Below are positions 1-7,123 of a stretch of 15,033 nt of DNA, one piece after another. Location: contig CAYZUE010000030.1 in NCBI GenBank assembly GCA_964481825.1, positions 1 through 15,033 of the forward strand. Direction: 5' to 3'. The stretch's first letter is position 1, and each line of letters begins with the position of its first letter. A program made the translations under genes and the position numbers. This DNA comes from CAYZUE01 sp964481825. GTDB lineage: Archaea; Hydrothermarchaeota; Hydrothermarchaeia; Hydrothermarchaeales; JALUUU01. Under the pieces are notes generated by a model. That model was not told the origin of the DNA. It worked only from the letters and a program-made list of their open reading frames with translations, and made no database searches.

Positions 1-718
1 ATAGATTAAATTTATCTGAGATTTTTTTTGATATATTTTGGATATTTTCTATTACATCCGCTGGGACATTCAATGGGGCTACATTACCAATATACCGAAA
101 CTTATTACCTGGAATTCCAACTAACTGTTTAGTTGCACCCACAAAGAAACTGTTATTTTTTGAACCAAGAGAAAGAGAGGAAATAGGTCTACCTTCAATA
201 AATTCCTGAAGTATAACATCCCCTTCTAAATCGTTTTTTTCATTAGATTCTTTATCAAAAATTGAGTGTCCTCCTCCACTTTTAATTGGTTTAATAATGA
301 ATTTATCATCTGAATTAATAATCTCTTTAGCTTCTTCAATTGGAATAATTTCTGATTTGGGATAAGAGATATCTAATTTTTTTAATGTTTTAAAGAAATA
401 TTTCCAATTACGCACTTGAGTTAAGGTTTTAACATTATTTCCTATTATTTGGCAGTCTTTTTCAAGTTTAGAAACTATCTTTGGACTATTTTCAAATCCA
501 GATCCATAGATTGCATGAGTAAAATCCAAATTCGATACGTTATCCAGGAGATTATCTATAGTTAGATCTACATTAAAATCATGATTAAGAGAAAAATTTT
601 TACATATTAATTTCTGATCTACATCTCCAAAAAAGTCTATTGAATAGAAATTATAACCTGCCCTATTTGCGCTCTCAGCCATAGCGCGTGTACTAGGGCC
701 CAATAGAAGAAGTTTCAT
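1..718 (-). CDS. ATP-grasp domain protein (COG2232-like), partial at left edge
   Basis: The reading frame is open from an ATG at 718 down to the window edge, giving 239 residues with no stop, so the C-terminus is missing. The N-terminus (MKLLLLGPSTRAMAESA) looks like a Rossmann-type pre-ATP-grasp domain. YGSGFENSP (71-79), the ATP-grasp glycine loop KPIKSGGGHS (143-152) and QEFIEGRPIS (171-180) fit the family annotated as predicted ATP-dependent carboligases related to biotin carboxylase. ATP-grasp enzymes usually join a carboxylate to an amine, thiol or other nucleophile through an acyl phosphate; the substrate of this group is not known to me. The ATG overlaps the TGA of the aconitase X gene (ATGA, 715-718), so the two are probably translationally coupled. 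Family assignment is fairly secure; function is open. Confidence 0.85.
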   Translation of the reverse strand, partial: MKLLLLGPSTRAMAESANRAGYNFYSIDFFGDVDQKLICKNFSLNHDFNVDLTIDNLLDNVSNLDFTHAIYGSGFENSPKIVSKLEKDCQIIGNNVKTLTQVRNWKYFFKTLKKLDISYPKSEIIPIEEAKEIINSDDKFIIKPIKSGGGHSIFDKESNEKNDLEGDVILQEFIEGRPISSLSLGSKNNSFFVGATKQLVGIPGNKFRYIGNVAPLNVPADVIENIQNISKKISDKFNL

Positions 719-1827
719 TTTATCAGATTTTCAATCGAATCGAATTTCACTCCAAGTTTCGATAAATTTGATGAATAAAATGCAGCCTTTGCTGAAGTGA
801 CTCCTATAGAAGTAATATCTAACTCTTCTAATGGAGAAACAACCATACAAGTATCACTGATTAACTTAATGTTCTTTCCTAAAGATTCTTTAATTAAATT
901 ACAATTATGTCTAGAAGTAAATGCCCAAACATTTTTTTCGGGCTTGAGCTTTATTAAATCATAGATTTCACGTATACTACAATGTGGACATCCTACACAA
1001 ACAATATCAACATCTTCGGTTGTATTAAGACTTTCATACGTTTCATTCAATTCCTGTTTACCAAAGGATATTTTCTCAAGTTTTTCCCCCTTAGAAGTAA
1101 TATGGAACATATTGATCTGTCCAACTCCAAGGCCTGCACTTAGAGCTTTTAGATATTCAAGTTGTGGATCTAAATTATTAAATACTGGAACTCCGTCGTA
1201 GTGTTTACCAATATAATATCCAAGGGCTGAGTAGTCTGTATCATTTTTTAGTTCTGTATCTATCTTAACATTAAAAGTTCCGATGCGATTTTCATTTAGA
1301 TGAAGTCCGTGTAGCGGTGTTTTACCAATCAAAGCACTTGAAAGGGCAGAGATACCACTTTCACGATTAGTTTTACATCCAATAACCGAATTAGCAAATA
1401 CAACAGCACTTGATTCCGCCCAGCTCACGCTGTTTTCTTTAAGAGGGATGTTGTCAGCTAGATAAGGCGTACAGGTACAAGAGGGACGAATCCCTAGTTT
1501 ATTATAACTATCAATAATTTCCATCTGCTTTTTCATAAATTCTTCGCTAAATCCTAGCTCATACCATTGAAATGGATCAGCGCCCATAGGATTAAGAGTG
1601 GCATCTATTCTGGCTTTCACGCCTGTAGCTGCCAGTTCTTTTAGAAAATCTAGCCCTGCATCTCCTATTGTCTTATAGGATACTCCTGATACTTGGGAAC
1701 TATGAACAGGAATCAGTTTCTCAGCATCGCTAATATCTCCCAAGGCAACGATAAGTTCCATTGCCTTCTGGTAACCTTCCCCTTTTTCGCCTTCAAGAAT
1801 ATCTTCTTCTTCCTTTGTCAGGTACAT
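715..1827 (-). CDS. Aconitase X catalytic (large) subunit; probable phosphomevalonate dehydratase large subunit
   Basis: This 370-residue protein matches the aconitase X (DUF521) family along its length. Visible signatures are the N-terminal MYLTKEEEDILEGEKG, VSGVSYKTIGDAG (46-58), the cysteine motif SCTCTPYL (116-123), ESSAVVFANSVIG (138-150), TNRESG (153-158), CVGCPHCS (277-284) and DTCMVV (325-330). The cysteines are candidate ligands of the iron-sulfur cluster. In archaea this subunit pairs with a small DUF126 subunit to dehydrate mevalonate 5-phosphate to trans-anhydromevalonate 5-phosphate. The ubiD and ubiX genes 1.4 kb away support that role over other aconitase X activities such as proline-related dehydratases; this is inference from family and context. 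The start ATG lies 12 nt after the antiporter stop, so the gene is mid-operon. The small subunit gene is not visible here. Confidence 0.92.
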   Translation of the reverse strand: MYLTKEEEDILEGEKGEGYQKAMELIVALGDISDAEKLIPVHSSQVSGVSYKTIGDAGLDFLKELAATGVKARIDATLNPMGADPFQWYELGFSEEFMKKQMEIIDSYNKLGIRPSCTCTPYLADNIPLKENSVSWAESSAVVFANSVIGCKTNRESGISALSSALIGKTPLHGLHLNENRIGTFNVKIDTELKNDTDYSALGYYIGKHYDGVPVFNNLDPQLEYLKALSAGLGVGQINMFHITSKGEKLEKISFGKQELNETYESLNTTEDVDIVCVGCPHCSIREIYDLIKLKPEKNVWAFTSRHNCNLIKESLGKNIKLISDTCMVVSPLEELDITSIGVTSAKAAFYSSNLSKLGVKFDSIENLIK

Positions 1828-1839
1828 GATACCAACTGT

Positions 1840-2802
1840 TTAAACAAAGATATTTAACTTTGATGTTATTGTAAATATCAATAAAAACAACACATATAGG
1901 CTTAGAAGAAAAAAACCTGCTCCCCTTCCTAACTCTTTTTTTATCTTAATGAATATAACGAGCACCAGAGAAAGAAATAGTAAAAATCCAGCAGATATAA
2001 AGATATCAACATCCACAGCTAGCGGCATTACCACGGATGCTAATCCAAGTACTAAGAGAATGTTCATAATATTACTTCCCATTATATTTCCAAGAACCAA
2101 AGTACTTTGCCCTTTTCTAATTGCAGCCAAACCAACGGCCAATTCAGGAAGAGATGTTCCTCCAGCTACCAACGTAAGTCCAATGATCGATTCAGAAACA
2201 CCAAAAAAATAAGCTAAGTTGATGGCAGACTTTACAAGGAAAGTGCTACCCAGAAGGACGCCTACCAATCCCCCAAAAACATTGAAAACAATTTTTCCTG
2301 TTCTACCCCTATAGCTATCTGATGAATTATTTGGGGAATCTTTTAGGATATACCAGATATAGAAAATGAAAAGAGATAATAAGATAATTCCATCTAATCT
2401 ATCAACGACAAGATTATGAAAAATAAAGAATAATGCGACAAAAACGAAAATAAGGCTTAATAAGCTTTTTTTTAACTCCCTCTCATCCTTAATCAAAATA
2501 GGTCTAATGATACATATTGCCCCTAAAACAAGTGCTAGATTAGCTATATTTGACCCAACGACATTACCAAGAGAAATGCCACTCGAACCAATTAGAGATG
2601 CATAAAGAGAAGTAGAGAGTTCAGGGATAGAAGTGCCAAAACCGATAATAATAACCCCTATAACAAAATTTGAAATACCTGTTTTTTTTGCAACCATAAC
2701 CGAACCATCGGTAAATAAATCACTGGAATATGCAAGAAGAATCAGTGACAAGATTAATATTAATACAGAAGTTGTAACATTTAAATTAGAAACATCTAAC
2801 AT
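1840..2802 (-). CDS. CaCA-family sodium/calcium-type cation antiporter
   Basis: The 320-residue hydrophobic protein carries the two inverted alpha repeats that define the Ca2+/cation antiporter superfamily. Repeat 1 has GFGTSIPEL (54-62) with GNVVGSNIANL (79-89); repeat 2 has AGGTSLPEL (213-221) with GNIMGSNIMN (238-247). The Glu in each PEL and the Asn in each GSN are the ion-binding positions in the family. About ten membrane segments are predictable by eye, with a polar central loop near 155-172. Length is usual for prokaryotic YrbG-like members. It would exchange Na+ or H+ against Ca2+ (or K+) across the cytoplasmic membrane; the exact ions cannot be read from sequence. It is the first gene of the minus-strand operon with aconitase X and the ATP-grasp gene, without an obvious metabolic link to them. 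Confidence 0.93.
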   Translation of the reverse strand: MLDVSNLNVTTSVLILILSLILLAYSSDLFTDGSVMVAKKTGISNFVIGVIIIGFGTSIPELSTSLYASLIGSSGISLGNVVGSNIANLALVLGAICIIRPILIKDERELKKSLLSLIFVFVALFFIFHNLVVDRLDGIILLSLFIFYIWYILKDSPNNSSDSYRGRTGKIVFNVFGGLVGVLLGSTFLVKSAINLAYFFGVSESIIGLTLVAGGTSLPELAVGLAAIRKGQSTLVLGNIMGSNIMNILLVLGLASVVMPLAVDVDIFISAGFLLFLSLVLVIFIKIKKELGRGAGFFLLSLYVLFLLIFTITSKLNIFV

Positions 2803-2825
2803 TATAACCCTACTTTAGAGGTATT

Positions 2826-2838
2826 CTTTTTAAATTTT
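2826..2838 (-). promoter_or_regulatory. Candidate TATA box for the antiporter operon
   Basis: On the minus strand an AATTTAAAAAG-like A/T block sits about 30 nt before the antiporter ATG at 2802. This is the usual spacing for an archaeal TATA box with a very short leader. The match is loose, in an AT-rich background. Confidence 0.35.
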
Positions 2839-2847
2839 TGCAGATGA

Positions 2848-2863
2848 CAGAAAAATTTTTCTG
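2848..2863. repeat. Perfect 16-bp palindrome between divergent promoters
   Basis: CAGAAAAATTTTTCTG is perfectly self-complementary. It lies between the candidate TATA box of the minus-strand antiporter operon (2826-2838) and that of the plus-strand lysine-rich gene (2875-2887). That placement suits an operator for a dimeric repressor acting on both promoters, but A/T-only cores arise easily in DNA of this composition. Confidence 0.5.
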
Positions 2864-2874
2864 ATAGGGGGTTT

Positions 2875-2887
2875 TTTATACTATATA
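2875..2887 (+). promoter_or_regulatory. TATA box for the lysine-rich coiled-coil gene
   Basis: TTTATACTATATA lies about 38 nt before the ATG at 2919. A transcript starting about 25 nt downstream would carry a leader of roughly 12 nt holding the AGGTGAT ribosome binding site at 2909-2915, complementary to the archaeal 16S rRNA 3' end. Confidence 0.55.
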
Positions 2888-2918
2888 GGCATATTCTTCA
2901 TAATTTACAGGTGATAAA

Positions 2919-3164
2919 ATGGATCCAAGGATAAAAAAACTGGAAATAGAAATAGAAAACTACACAAGAGCGGTGGCTAAGAGAGAAAGGCAAATTGAGC
3001 ATTTTAAAGATATACTCAATGACCGAAAAGATAAACTAAAAGGATTAAAGAAACCTAAAAAAACAAAGGTTAAGAAAAAAACTAAATCAAAAGTAAAATC
3101 TAAAGTAACACCAAAAAAAACTACTAAGAAAAAAAATAGTAAAAAGAGTAGCAAAAAGAAATAA
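2919..3164 (+). CDS. Small coiled-coil protein with lysine-rich, histone H1-like tail
   Basis: The 81-residue product has two parts. Residues 1-40 form a charged amphipathic helix (KKLEIEIENYTRAVAKRERQ, then IEHFKDILNDRKDKL) with heptad-like spacing, consistent with a coiled coil. Residues 41-81 contain 23 lysines in 41 positions, no acidic residue, and prolines or Ser/Thr between Lys clusters (KKPKK, VTPKK, KKSSKKK), like the tails of H1-type and other nucleic-acid-binding proteins. A TATA box and an AGGTGAT ribosome binding site 3 nt before the ATG support real expression. I do not recognise a family. Binding of DNA, RNA or other polyanions is inferred from charge only. It stands alone, transcribed divergently from the antiporter operon and convergently with ubiD. 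Confidence 0.75.
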   Translation: MDPRIKKLEIEIENYTRAVAKRERQIEHFKDILNDRKDKLKGLKKPKKTKVKKKTKSKVKSKVTPKKTTKKKNSKKSSKKK

Positions 3165-3212
3165 ACCAAAAGCAAGAGAATAAATTAAATCTCTCTATAA
3201 ATAACATTGGTT

Positions 3213-3220
3213 AAAAAAAA
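3213..3220 (-). terminator. Oligo-T terminator after the ubiX-ubiD operon
   Basis: On the minus strand a run of eight T residues starts 7 nt after the TAA of the ubiD-family gene (stop at 3228-3230). Archaeal RNA polymerase terminates at T runs without needing a hairpin, so this is a plausible end of the operon. Confidence 0.45.
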
Positions 3221-3227
3221 TACTTAG

Positions 3228-4496
3228 TTAGATGTCCGCAGACTCAAAATCTCTCAATCTACTCAATGATTTCGTTGCATCTAATCCTAGTTTCGTTGTA
3301 ATTGATTTTTTATCTGCACTTGGATCCAAAGATGACCCTTTAACTCCTGGAAAAACAATTGCGTCCTTAGATGCTTGAAACCTTGTGGCTACAGCAAATT
3401 CTACATTAATCGGATTGAAGACATTTATATCGTCATCAACCACGATTACATGTTTCATACTAGGATGCGCATCAAGTGCTGCATGAATTGCAATCCTTCC
3501 ATCGTTTTCGTTACCCTTTAAGATTGATATAACACCATGGAGCCAATTACATCCACCCTCGGTTAGACAAACATTATTCACCTTTACAACTTTATTTACT
3601 TCTTTGTAAATCTTATTTTCAATCGGTAATCCCATGAACACCTTGTGCTCATTACCACCTGGTAAGAGTGCATGATAATATGGATTTTTCCTATGAAATA
3701 CCCCGGATATCTCAATAACTGGTTGTTTCCTCACTATATCATATGTGCCCGTTATGTCTACAAAAGGACCCTCATTAACTCGCACATCCGGGAGAATACG
3801 TCCTTCAATAACAATCTCACTCTCAGAAGGGACTTCTATATCAACAGTCTTACATCTAGCTAACTTTAGATTATCATTCAATAATCTATTAGCAATACCA
3901 AATTCATCGTACCCTAGAGGAGGAGAGTAACCAGCTGAATATAAAATTGCAGGATGTACTCCTATAACTATAGCTATTTCAAGAGGCCTATCATTTTTTT
4001 CTGCTTTACCAAGAAATTTATGAAGATTTCTTTCGACAATCCTTATAGCTAATCGTTGGTCGTCCAAAAGCATCAGTCTATGAATCGATATGTTCCTACC
4101 ATATTCTTGGTCTTTAACAATGACCATGCCTGAGGTGATATATCTTCCACCGTCGCCAGTGAAATGTCTTAGAATTGGTAGTTCTTTGATACTCTCAGCC
4201 TCAACATCGTGGAAATGACCTTTATTAATAATACTGGGTAGATAGGGATTTTCAACTATGTCTGCTACTTTATCATTATATAACTCCTTAGTTGTATCAA
4301 GTGCCCTATAGAGTGATTCTCTTGAATAACAGAGATTTCCAACTACTCTAAATTTATATTCATCAACATTTTCAAAAACAACAGTTTTTTTTTGATTTTC
4401 ATTTAAAATCTTAGAGATCTCATATTCCGTTGAAACATTTTCTTTAAATACTAAGTCTTTTTGAATAAAGTTTCTTAAACTAGTTATTTCCCCCAC
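3228..4496 (-). CDS. ubiD: UbiD-family prenyl-FMN-dependent decarboxylase; probable anhydromevalonate phosphate decarboxylase
   Basis: This 422-residue protein shows the UbiD fold landmarks: LRNFI at the N-terminus, NISIHRL (135-141), GVHPA (179-183), the catalytic block EGPFVDITG (242-250), where E242 and D247 fit the acidic residues of the R-E-E/D triad and R140 the arginine, then HALLPGGNEH (275-284). The family decarboxylates alpha,beta-unsaturated acids with prenylated FMN. In archaea a UbiD homologue decarboxylates trans-anhydromevalonate 5-phosphate to isopentenyl phosphate; aconitase X upstream and ubiX immediately before it favour that role here, over a quinone pathway with no other genes in view. 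The start is GTG at 4496, inside the last codons of ubiX (13-nt overlap), because family homology begins at once and no later start preserves it. Confidence 0.9.
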   Translation of the reverse strand: MGEITSLRNFIQKDLVFKENVSTEYEISKILNENQKKTVVFENVDEYKFRVVGNLCYSRESLYRALDTTKELYNDKVADIVENPYLPSIINKGHFHDVEAESIKELPILRHFTGDGGRYITSGMVIVKDQEYGRNISIHRLMLLDDQRLAIRIVERNLHKFLGKAEKNDRPLEIAIVIGVHPAILYSAGYSPPLGYDEFGIANRLLNDNLKLARCKTVDIEVPSESEIVIEGRILPDVRVNEGPFVDITGTYDIVRKQPVIEISGVFHRKNPYYHALLPGGNEHKVFMGLPIENKIYKEVNKVVKVNNVCLTEGGCNWLHGVISILKGNENDGRIAIHAALDAHPSMKHVIVVDDDINVFNPINVEFAVATRFQASKDAIVFPGVKGSSLDPSADKKSITTKLGLDATKSLSRLRDFESADI

Positions 4497-5017
4497 CTCT
4501 TATAAATTTCATTTTTTATACAAAGTGAGTCAAGGATTTTGCCTACAATAAAATTAACCATATCATCGATTTGCTTGGGATTTGTGTAGAAAGCAGGCAT
4601 AGCAGGCAGGATGATAACACCTATTTTTGAAAGTTTAAGCATATTCTCTAGGTGAATACTGCTGAGTGGCGTTTCTCTTGGAACTATAACCAGTCTCCGT
4701 CCTTCTTTTATTGCAACATCTGCAGTTCTTGTAATTAGGTTTGAGGCATACCCATTAGCGATGGCTCCGAGAGTCTTCATAGAACATGGGGCAATTACCA
4801 TAGAATCAAAAAGATGGGAACCACTGGATATTGATGCGGAAATATCCTGTTCGCTATAACATCTTTTTGGGATGACCATTCCTTCGTGTTTAATCACAAT
4901 TTTTCCTGCATTGGAAACAATACAATTGATATCTATTTTTTTCCCCTTTAGAACTTCAATTAACTTTGTCCCATATATTACGCCTGAGGCACCGGTAATT
5001 GCAACAACGACTTTCAT
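4484..5017 (-). CDS. ubiX: UbiX flavin prenyltransferase
   Basis: The 177-residue product is a typical UbiX: GASG flavin loop (9-12), APCSMKTL (76-83), the ADVAIKEGRRL helix (99-109), RETPLS (114-119) followed by IHLENML, and PAFY (141-144). UbiX joins dimethylallyl phosphate to FMN, making the prenyl-FMN cofactor that UbiD enzymes need. The ubiD-family gene overlaps its 3' end by 13 nt, so cofactor maker and user are made from one mRNA, and their product pathway leads to isoprenoids. The ATG at 5017 begins the family N-terminus (MKVVVAITGASG). No ribosome binding site is visible before it, which fits a leaderless or short-leader transcript. Confidence 0.95.
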   Translation of the reverse strand: MKVVVAITGASGVIYGTKLIEVLKGKKIDINCIVSNAGKIVIKHEGMVIPKRCYSEQDISASISSGSHLFDSMVIAPCSMKTLGAIANGYASNLITRTADVAIKEGRRLVIVPRETPLSSIHLENMLKLSKIGVIILPAMPAFYTNPKQIDDMVNFIVGKILDSLCIKNEIYKRWGK

Positions 5018-5298
5018 ACTATTTTAATTTCTAAGTAAGTCTTACATAAGTATTTCCTAAAAAAAAACGCATCTTTTATACTATTTCCCTCTGATAAATT
5101 ATCTTCGATTAAAATAATTATAAAGAAATAGATTTTTTTACTTTATCTTTCTCCCATTTTTTTATAATAACCTCTGGGAACAGAAAACATGTAAGATAAA
5201 AGATTTATTTAGGTTTATAAAAAAAAAATATCTAATCGGTATATTATGAAATAGCGGAAGATGTTTATATTCAAAAGAGAGATTTAATATAGATTAAA
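5018..5298. other. AT-rich divergent intergenic region (281 bp)
   Basis: This is the largest gap in the window. It separates divergent ubiX and sppA and holds their promoters: on the minus strand a weak AATACTTATG box near 5046-5055, and on the plus strand TTTATATT near 5264-5271. A further TTTTATACTAT box at 5074-5084 on the plus strand has no start codon at the usual distance. No open frame of useful length and no GC-rich structured segment is seen. Confidence 0.6.
5264..5271 (+). promoter_or_regulatory. TATA box for the sppA operon
   Basis: TTTATATT is centred about 31 nt before the sppA ATG (5299). There is no Shine-Dalgarno sequence between them, so a nearly leaderless mRNA is likely. 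Confidence 0.5.
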
Positions 5299-6168
5299 AT
5301 GGGCATATCTAATCCCCTTAAAGAAAGCAAATCACCACAAATAAAATCTTTAATTAAATATGTGATTATAGGATTATTAGTTGGTTACTTTGTTTCTAAT
5401 AATATAATTTCTCAACCTAGTGTTGGGATTATAAAGATCAGTGGAACTATCCAAGATGAAAGTGGTTTTTTTAACGTGATTACTTCTGATGAAGTAAATC
5501 ATATGCTAAGATACGCAGAAAGTAATAACAATATAAAAGCAGTCGTATTAGATATCAATAGTCCAGGTGGATTAGCTTCTTCAAGCGAAGAAATTTACAT
5601 GGATGTCTTAAGACTTAGGCAAAAGAAACCGGTTGTAACTAGTATAGGAGCAATTGGAGCTAGTGGTGCTTACTATATTGCCATAGCGACTGATCAAATA
5701 TATTCTTCTCCAACTTCAATTGTTGGTAGTGTAGGTGTGGTTACAAGTCTACCAGACCCTATTGAAATAGACGAAAAGACTCTTACCTCCGGACCATTCA
5801 AAGAGACTGGTGCACTAAATAGAGAATGGGTTTACCAAAGTCAACAGGTTGCTAAATCATTTCAACAAGCAGTAATTAATCAAAGAGGAAATAAGTTAGA
5901 GATGAGTAATGAAGAACTTCAGAGCGCCAGGATATATATAGGAACTGTAGCTCTTGAAAAAGGTTTAATAGACGATATTGGTTCCATCAGTGACGCGATT
6001 AATAAAGCAGCAGAATTGGCAAAGTTAAAAAATTATCAAATTGTAAATATCAATCAACGACTGAACATTACTAAAAATTCGGACATATTCTTTGTAAACA
6101 AAACTGAGGTTATAGAAAAGACAAATACTGCCCCTGTAAACTACTACCTTTATCTGGAGGTAGATTGA
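5299..6168 (+). CDS. sppA: SppA-type signal peptide peptidase / membrane serine protease (S49)
   Basis: The 289-residue protein starts with a short basic segment and one membrane helix (about 17-35), then an S49 ClpP-like domain. VGIIKISGTI (42-51), LDINSPGG (84-91) and GAIGASGAYYIA (117-128) are family hallmarks. S122 is the expected nucleophile and K168 in SGPFKETG the general base of the Ser/Lys dyad. The gap between them is 46 residues; the LPDPIEIDEK connection looks shortened, while both catalytic residues remain. The family degrades signal peptides and membrane peptides as oligomers, with the active site outside the cytoplasmic membrane. The last 40 residues (NINQRLNITKNSD onward) form a divergent tail. 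Its TGA overlaps the next ATG by one base, pairing it with the DUF4350-like gene. Confidence 0.93.
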   Translation: MGISNPLKESKSPQIKSLIKYVIIGLLVGYFVSNNIISQPSVGIIKISGTIQDESGFFNVITSDEVNHMLRYAESNNNIKAVVLDINSPGGLASSSEEIYMDVLRLRQKKPVVTSIGAIGASGAYYIAIATDQIYSSPTSIVGSVGVVTSLPDPIEIDEKTLTSGPFKETGALNREWVYQSQQVAKSFQQAVINQRGNKLEMSNEELQSARIYIGTVALEKGLIDDIGSISDAINKAAELAKLKNYQIVNINQRLNITKNSDIFFVNKTEVIEKTNTAPVNYYLYLEVD

Positions 6169-6995
6169 TGAAACGGTTATATATCATATTAGCAGTGGTA
6201 ATACTGGTCACTGGTTATAAATTTTTTAATAACTACACAGGCATTTATTCTCCAAAAACTGAGGATGGAATACAACAAGATAATGTAATTATTCCAAGTC
6301 TAGAGTTATCCTCATATGAGGATAGTTATAATAAAACCACTGGAGGGATAGCACTAGTAGATCTATCTCATGAAAACAGTTTCGAACCAGATGAACTTAA
6401 TGTATTAATTAAGCGGATTTTAGCCAGGAATTACACTGTAAAATATCTTCGTAATAAATCTGAAATGAATGAAACTTTAAAAACTGCAAACACATTTATC
6501 ATCATATCTCCGAATGAGCAATTTTCAGAGGAGGAGATAAACTTAGTTGAAGACTTCCATAGAGACGATGGGAATTTAATGTTGGTAGATGACCCTGCAC
6601 GGAAAAGTAAAATTAACTTACTTTCCATGAGTTTTGGGATTATTTTCAACCGTGATTACCTCTATAACAACGTAGCTAATGATGGCAACTACAGATACGT
6701 TATATTCACAGATTTTAATGAAGATGATTTGACAAAAGGATTAAGTAAAGTATCTTTCTATGTAGCAGAATCTATAAGTGGAACTATGCTCATTAAAAGT
6801 GATACGGATACTTATAGCTCTCTTGGAACAAAAGAAATTTTTTCCCCTGTTGTAAAAAACGGTAGAACTTTAGCCATTGGTGATATAACTTTTCTTACAC
6901 CACCATATAATACAATTTATGATAATAATAAATTAGTATCAAATATAGCCGATTTTATCACCAACTCCTCTAAAATTACGCTGCCGGGAGAATAG
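6168..6995 (+). CDS. Membrane-anchored DUF4350-like protein (GATase1-like fold)
   Basis: The 275-residue protein has one N-terminal membrane helix (about 3-19) and an extracytoplasmic domain. IALVDLSHENSF (61-72), FIIISPNEQFSEEEINLVEDF (110-130) and GNLMLVDDP (135-143) follow the alternating strand-helix order of DUF4350 and related GATase1-like or GldG-type domains that hold no catalytic cysteine. N-x-S/T sites in the outer domain would allow archaeal glycosylation. Such domains are thought to bind rather than process ligands; the ligand is unknown. I chose ATG 6168 over an upstream in-frame TTG (6165) because GGAGGT at 6157-6162 is 5 nt before the ATG. TGATG overlap with sppA implies coupled translation, so the two probably act together at the membrane. 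Confidence 0.75.
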   Translation: MKRLYIILAVVILVTGYKFFNNYTGIYSPKTEDGIQQDNVIIPSLELSSYEDSYNKTTGGIALVDLSHENSFEPDELNVLIKRILARNYTVKYLRNKSEMNETLKTANTFIIISPNEQFSEEEINLVEDFHRDDGNLMLVDDPARKSKINLLSMSFGIIFNRDYLYNNVANDGNYRYVIFTDFNEDDLTKGLSKVSFYVAESISGTMLIKSDTDTYSSLGTKEIFSPVVKNGRTLAIGDITFLTPPYNTIYDNNKLVSNIADFITNSSKITLPGE

Positions 6996-7018
6996 ATTAA
7001 ACTAAGAATTATTAAATG

Positions 7019-7039
7019 ATTGGATAGAATTTATCCAAT
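7019..7039. repeat. 8-bp inverted repeat between convergent genes
   Basis: ATTGGATA and TATCCAAT are separated by a 5-nt loop (GAATT). The hairpin lies 24 nt after the DUF4350-like stop and 85 nt after the stop of the convergent HD gene. No T run follows closely, so it is not a classical terminator; it could stabilise or process the 3' end of the sppA operon mRNA. Confidence 0.4.
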
Positions 7040-7123
7040 AATCAACATTATAAAAATAGGTGTTTACATAAAATAGTTTAAGAACGGAAAACAGTGAACG
7101 TGGCTTTCTAAAATTTACGAGGA

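Noticed and set aside
1949..2212. Plus-strand open frame inside the antiporter gene
   Set aside because: The opposite strand encodes both conserved CaCA repeats; this frame has no recognisable domain or start signal.
2960..3175. Antisense frame rich in Phe and Leu opposite the lysine-rich gene
   Set aside because: It is the mirror of AAA/AAG lysine codons, which read as TTT/CTT on the other strand; it has no ribosome binding site, and the sense gene has clear signals.
3672..3930. Two overlapping plus-strand frames inside ubiD
   Set aside because: They are shadows of a fully conserved UbiD coding sequence, without start signals or family features.
5129..5235. T and A runs in the ubiX-sppA gap as a repeat element
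   Set aside because: They are simple homopolymer tracts in AT-rich DNA, without a repeated unit or terminal inverted repeats.
6165..6167. TTG as start of the DUF4350-like protein
   Set aside because: The ATG three bases later has the same frame, better spacing to GGAGGT and the common TGATG overlap.
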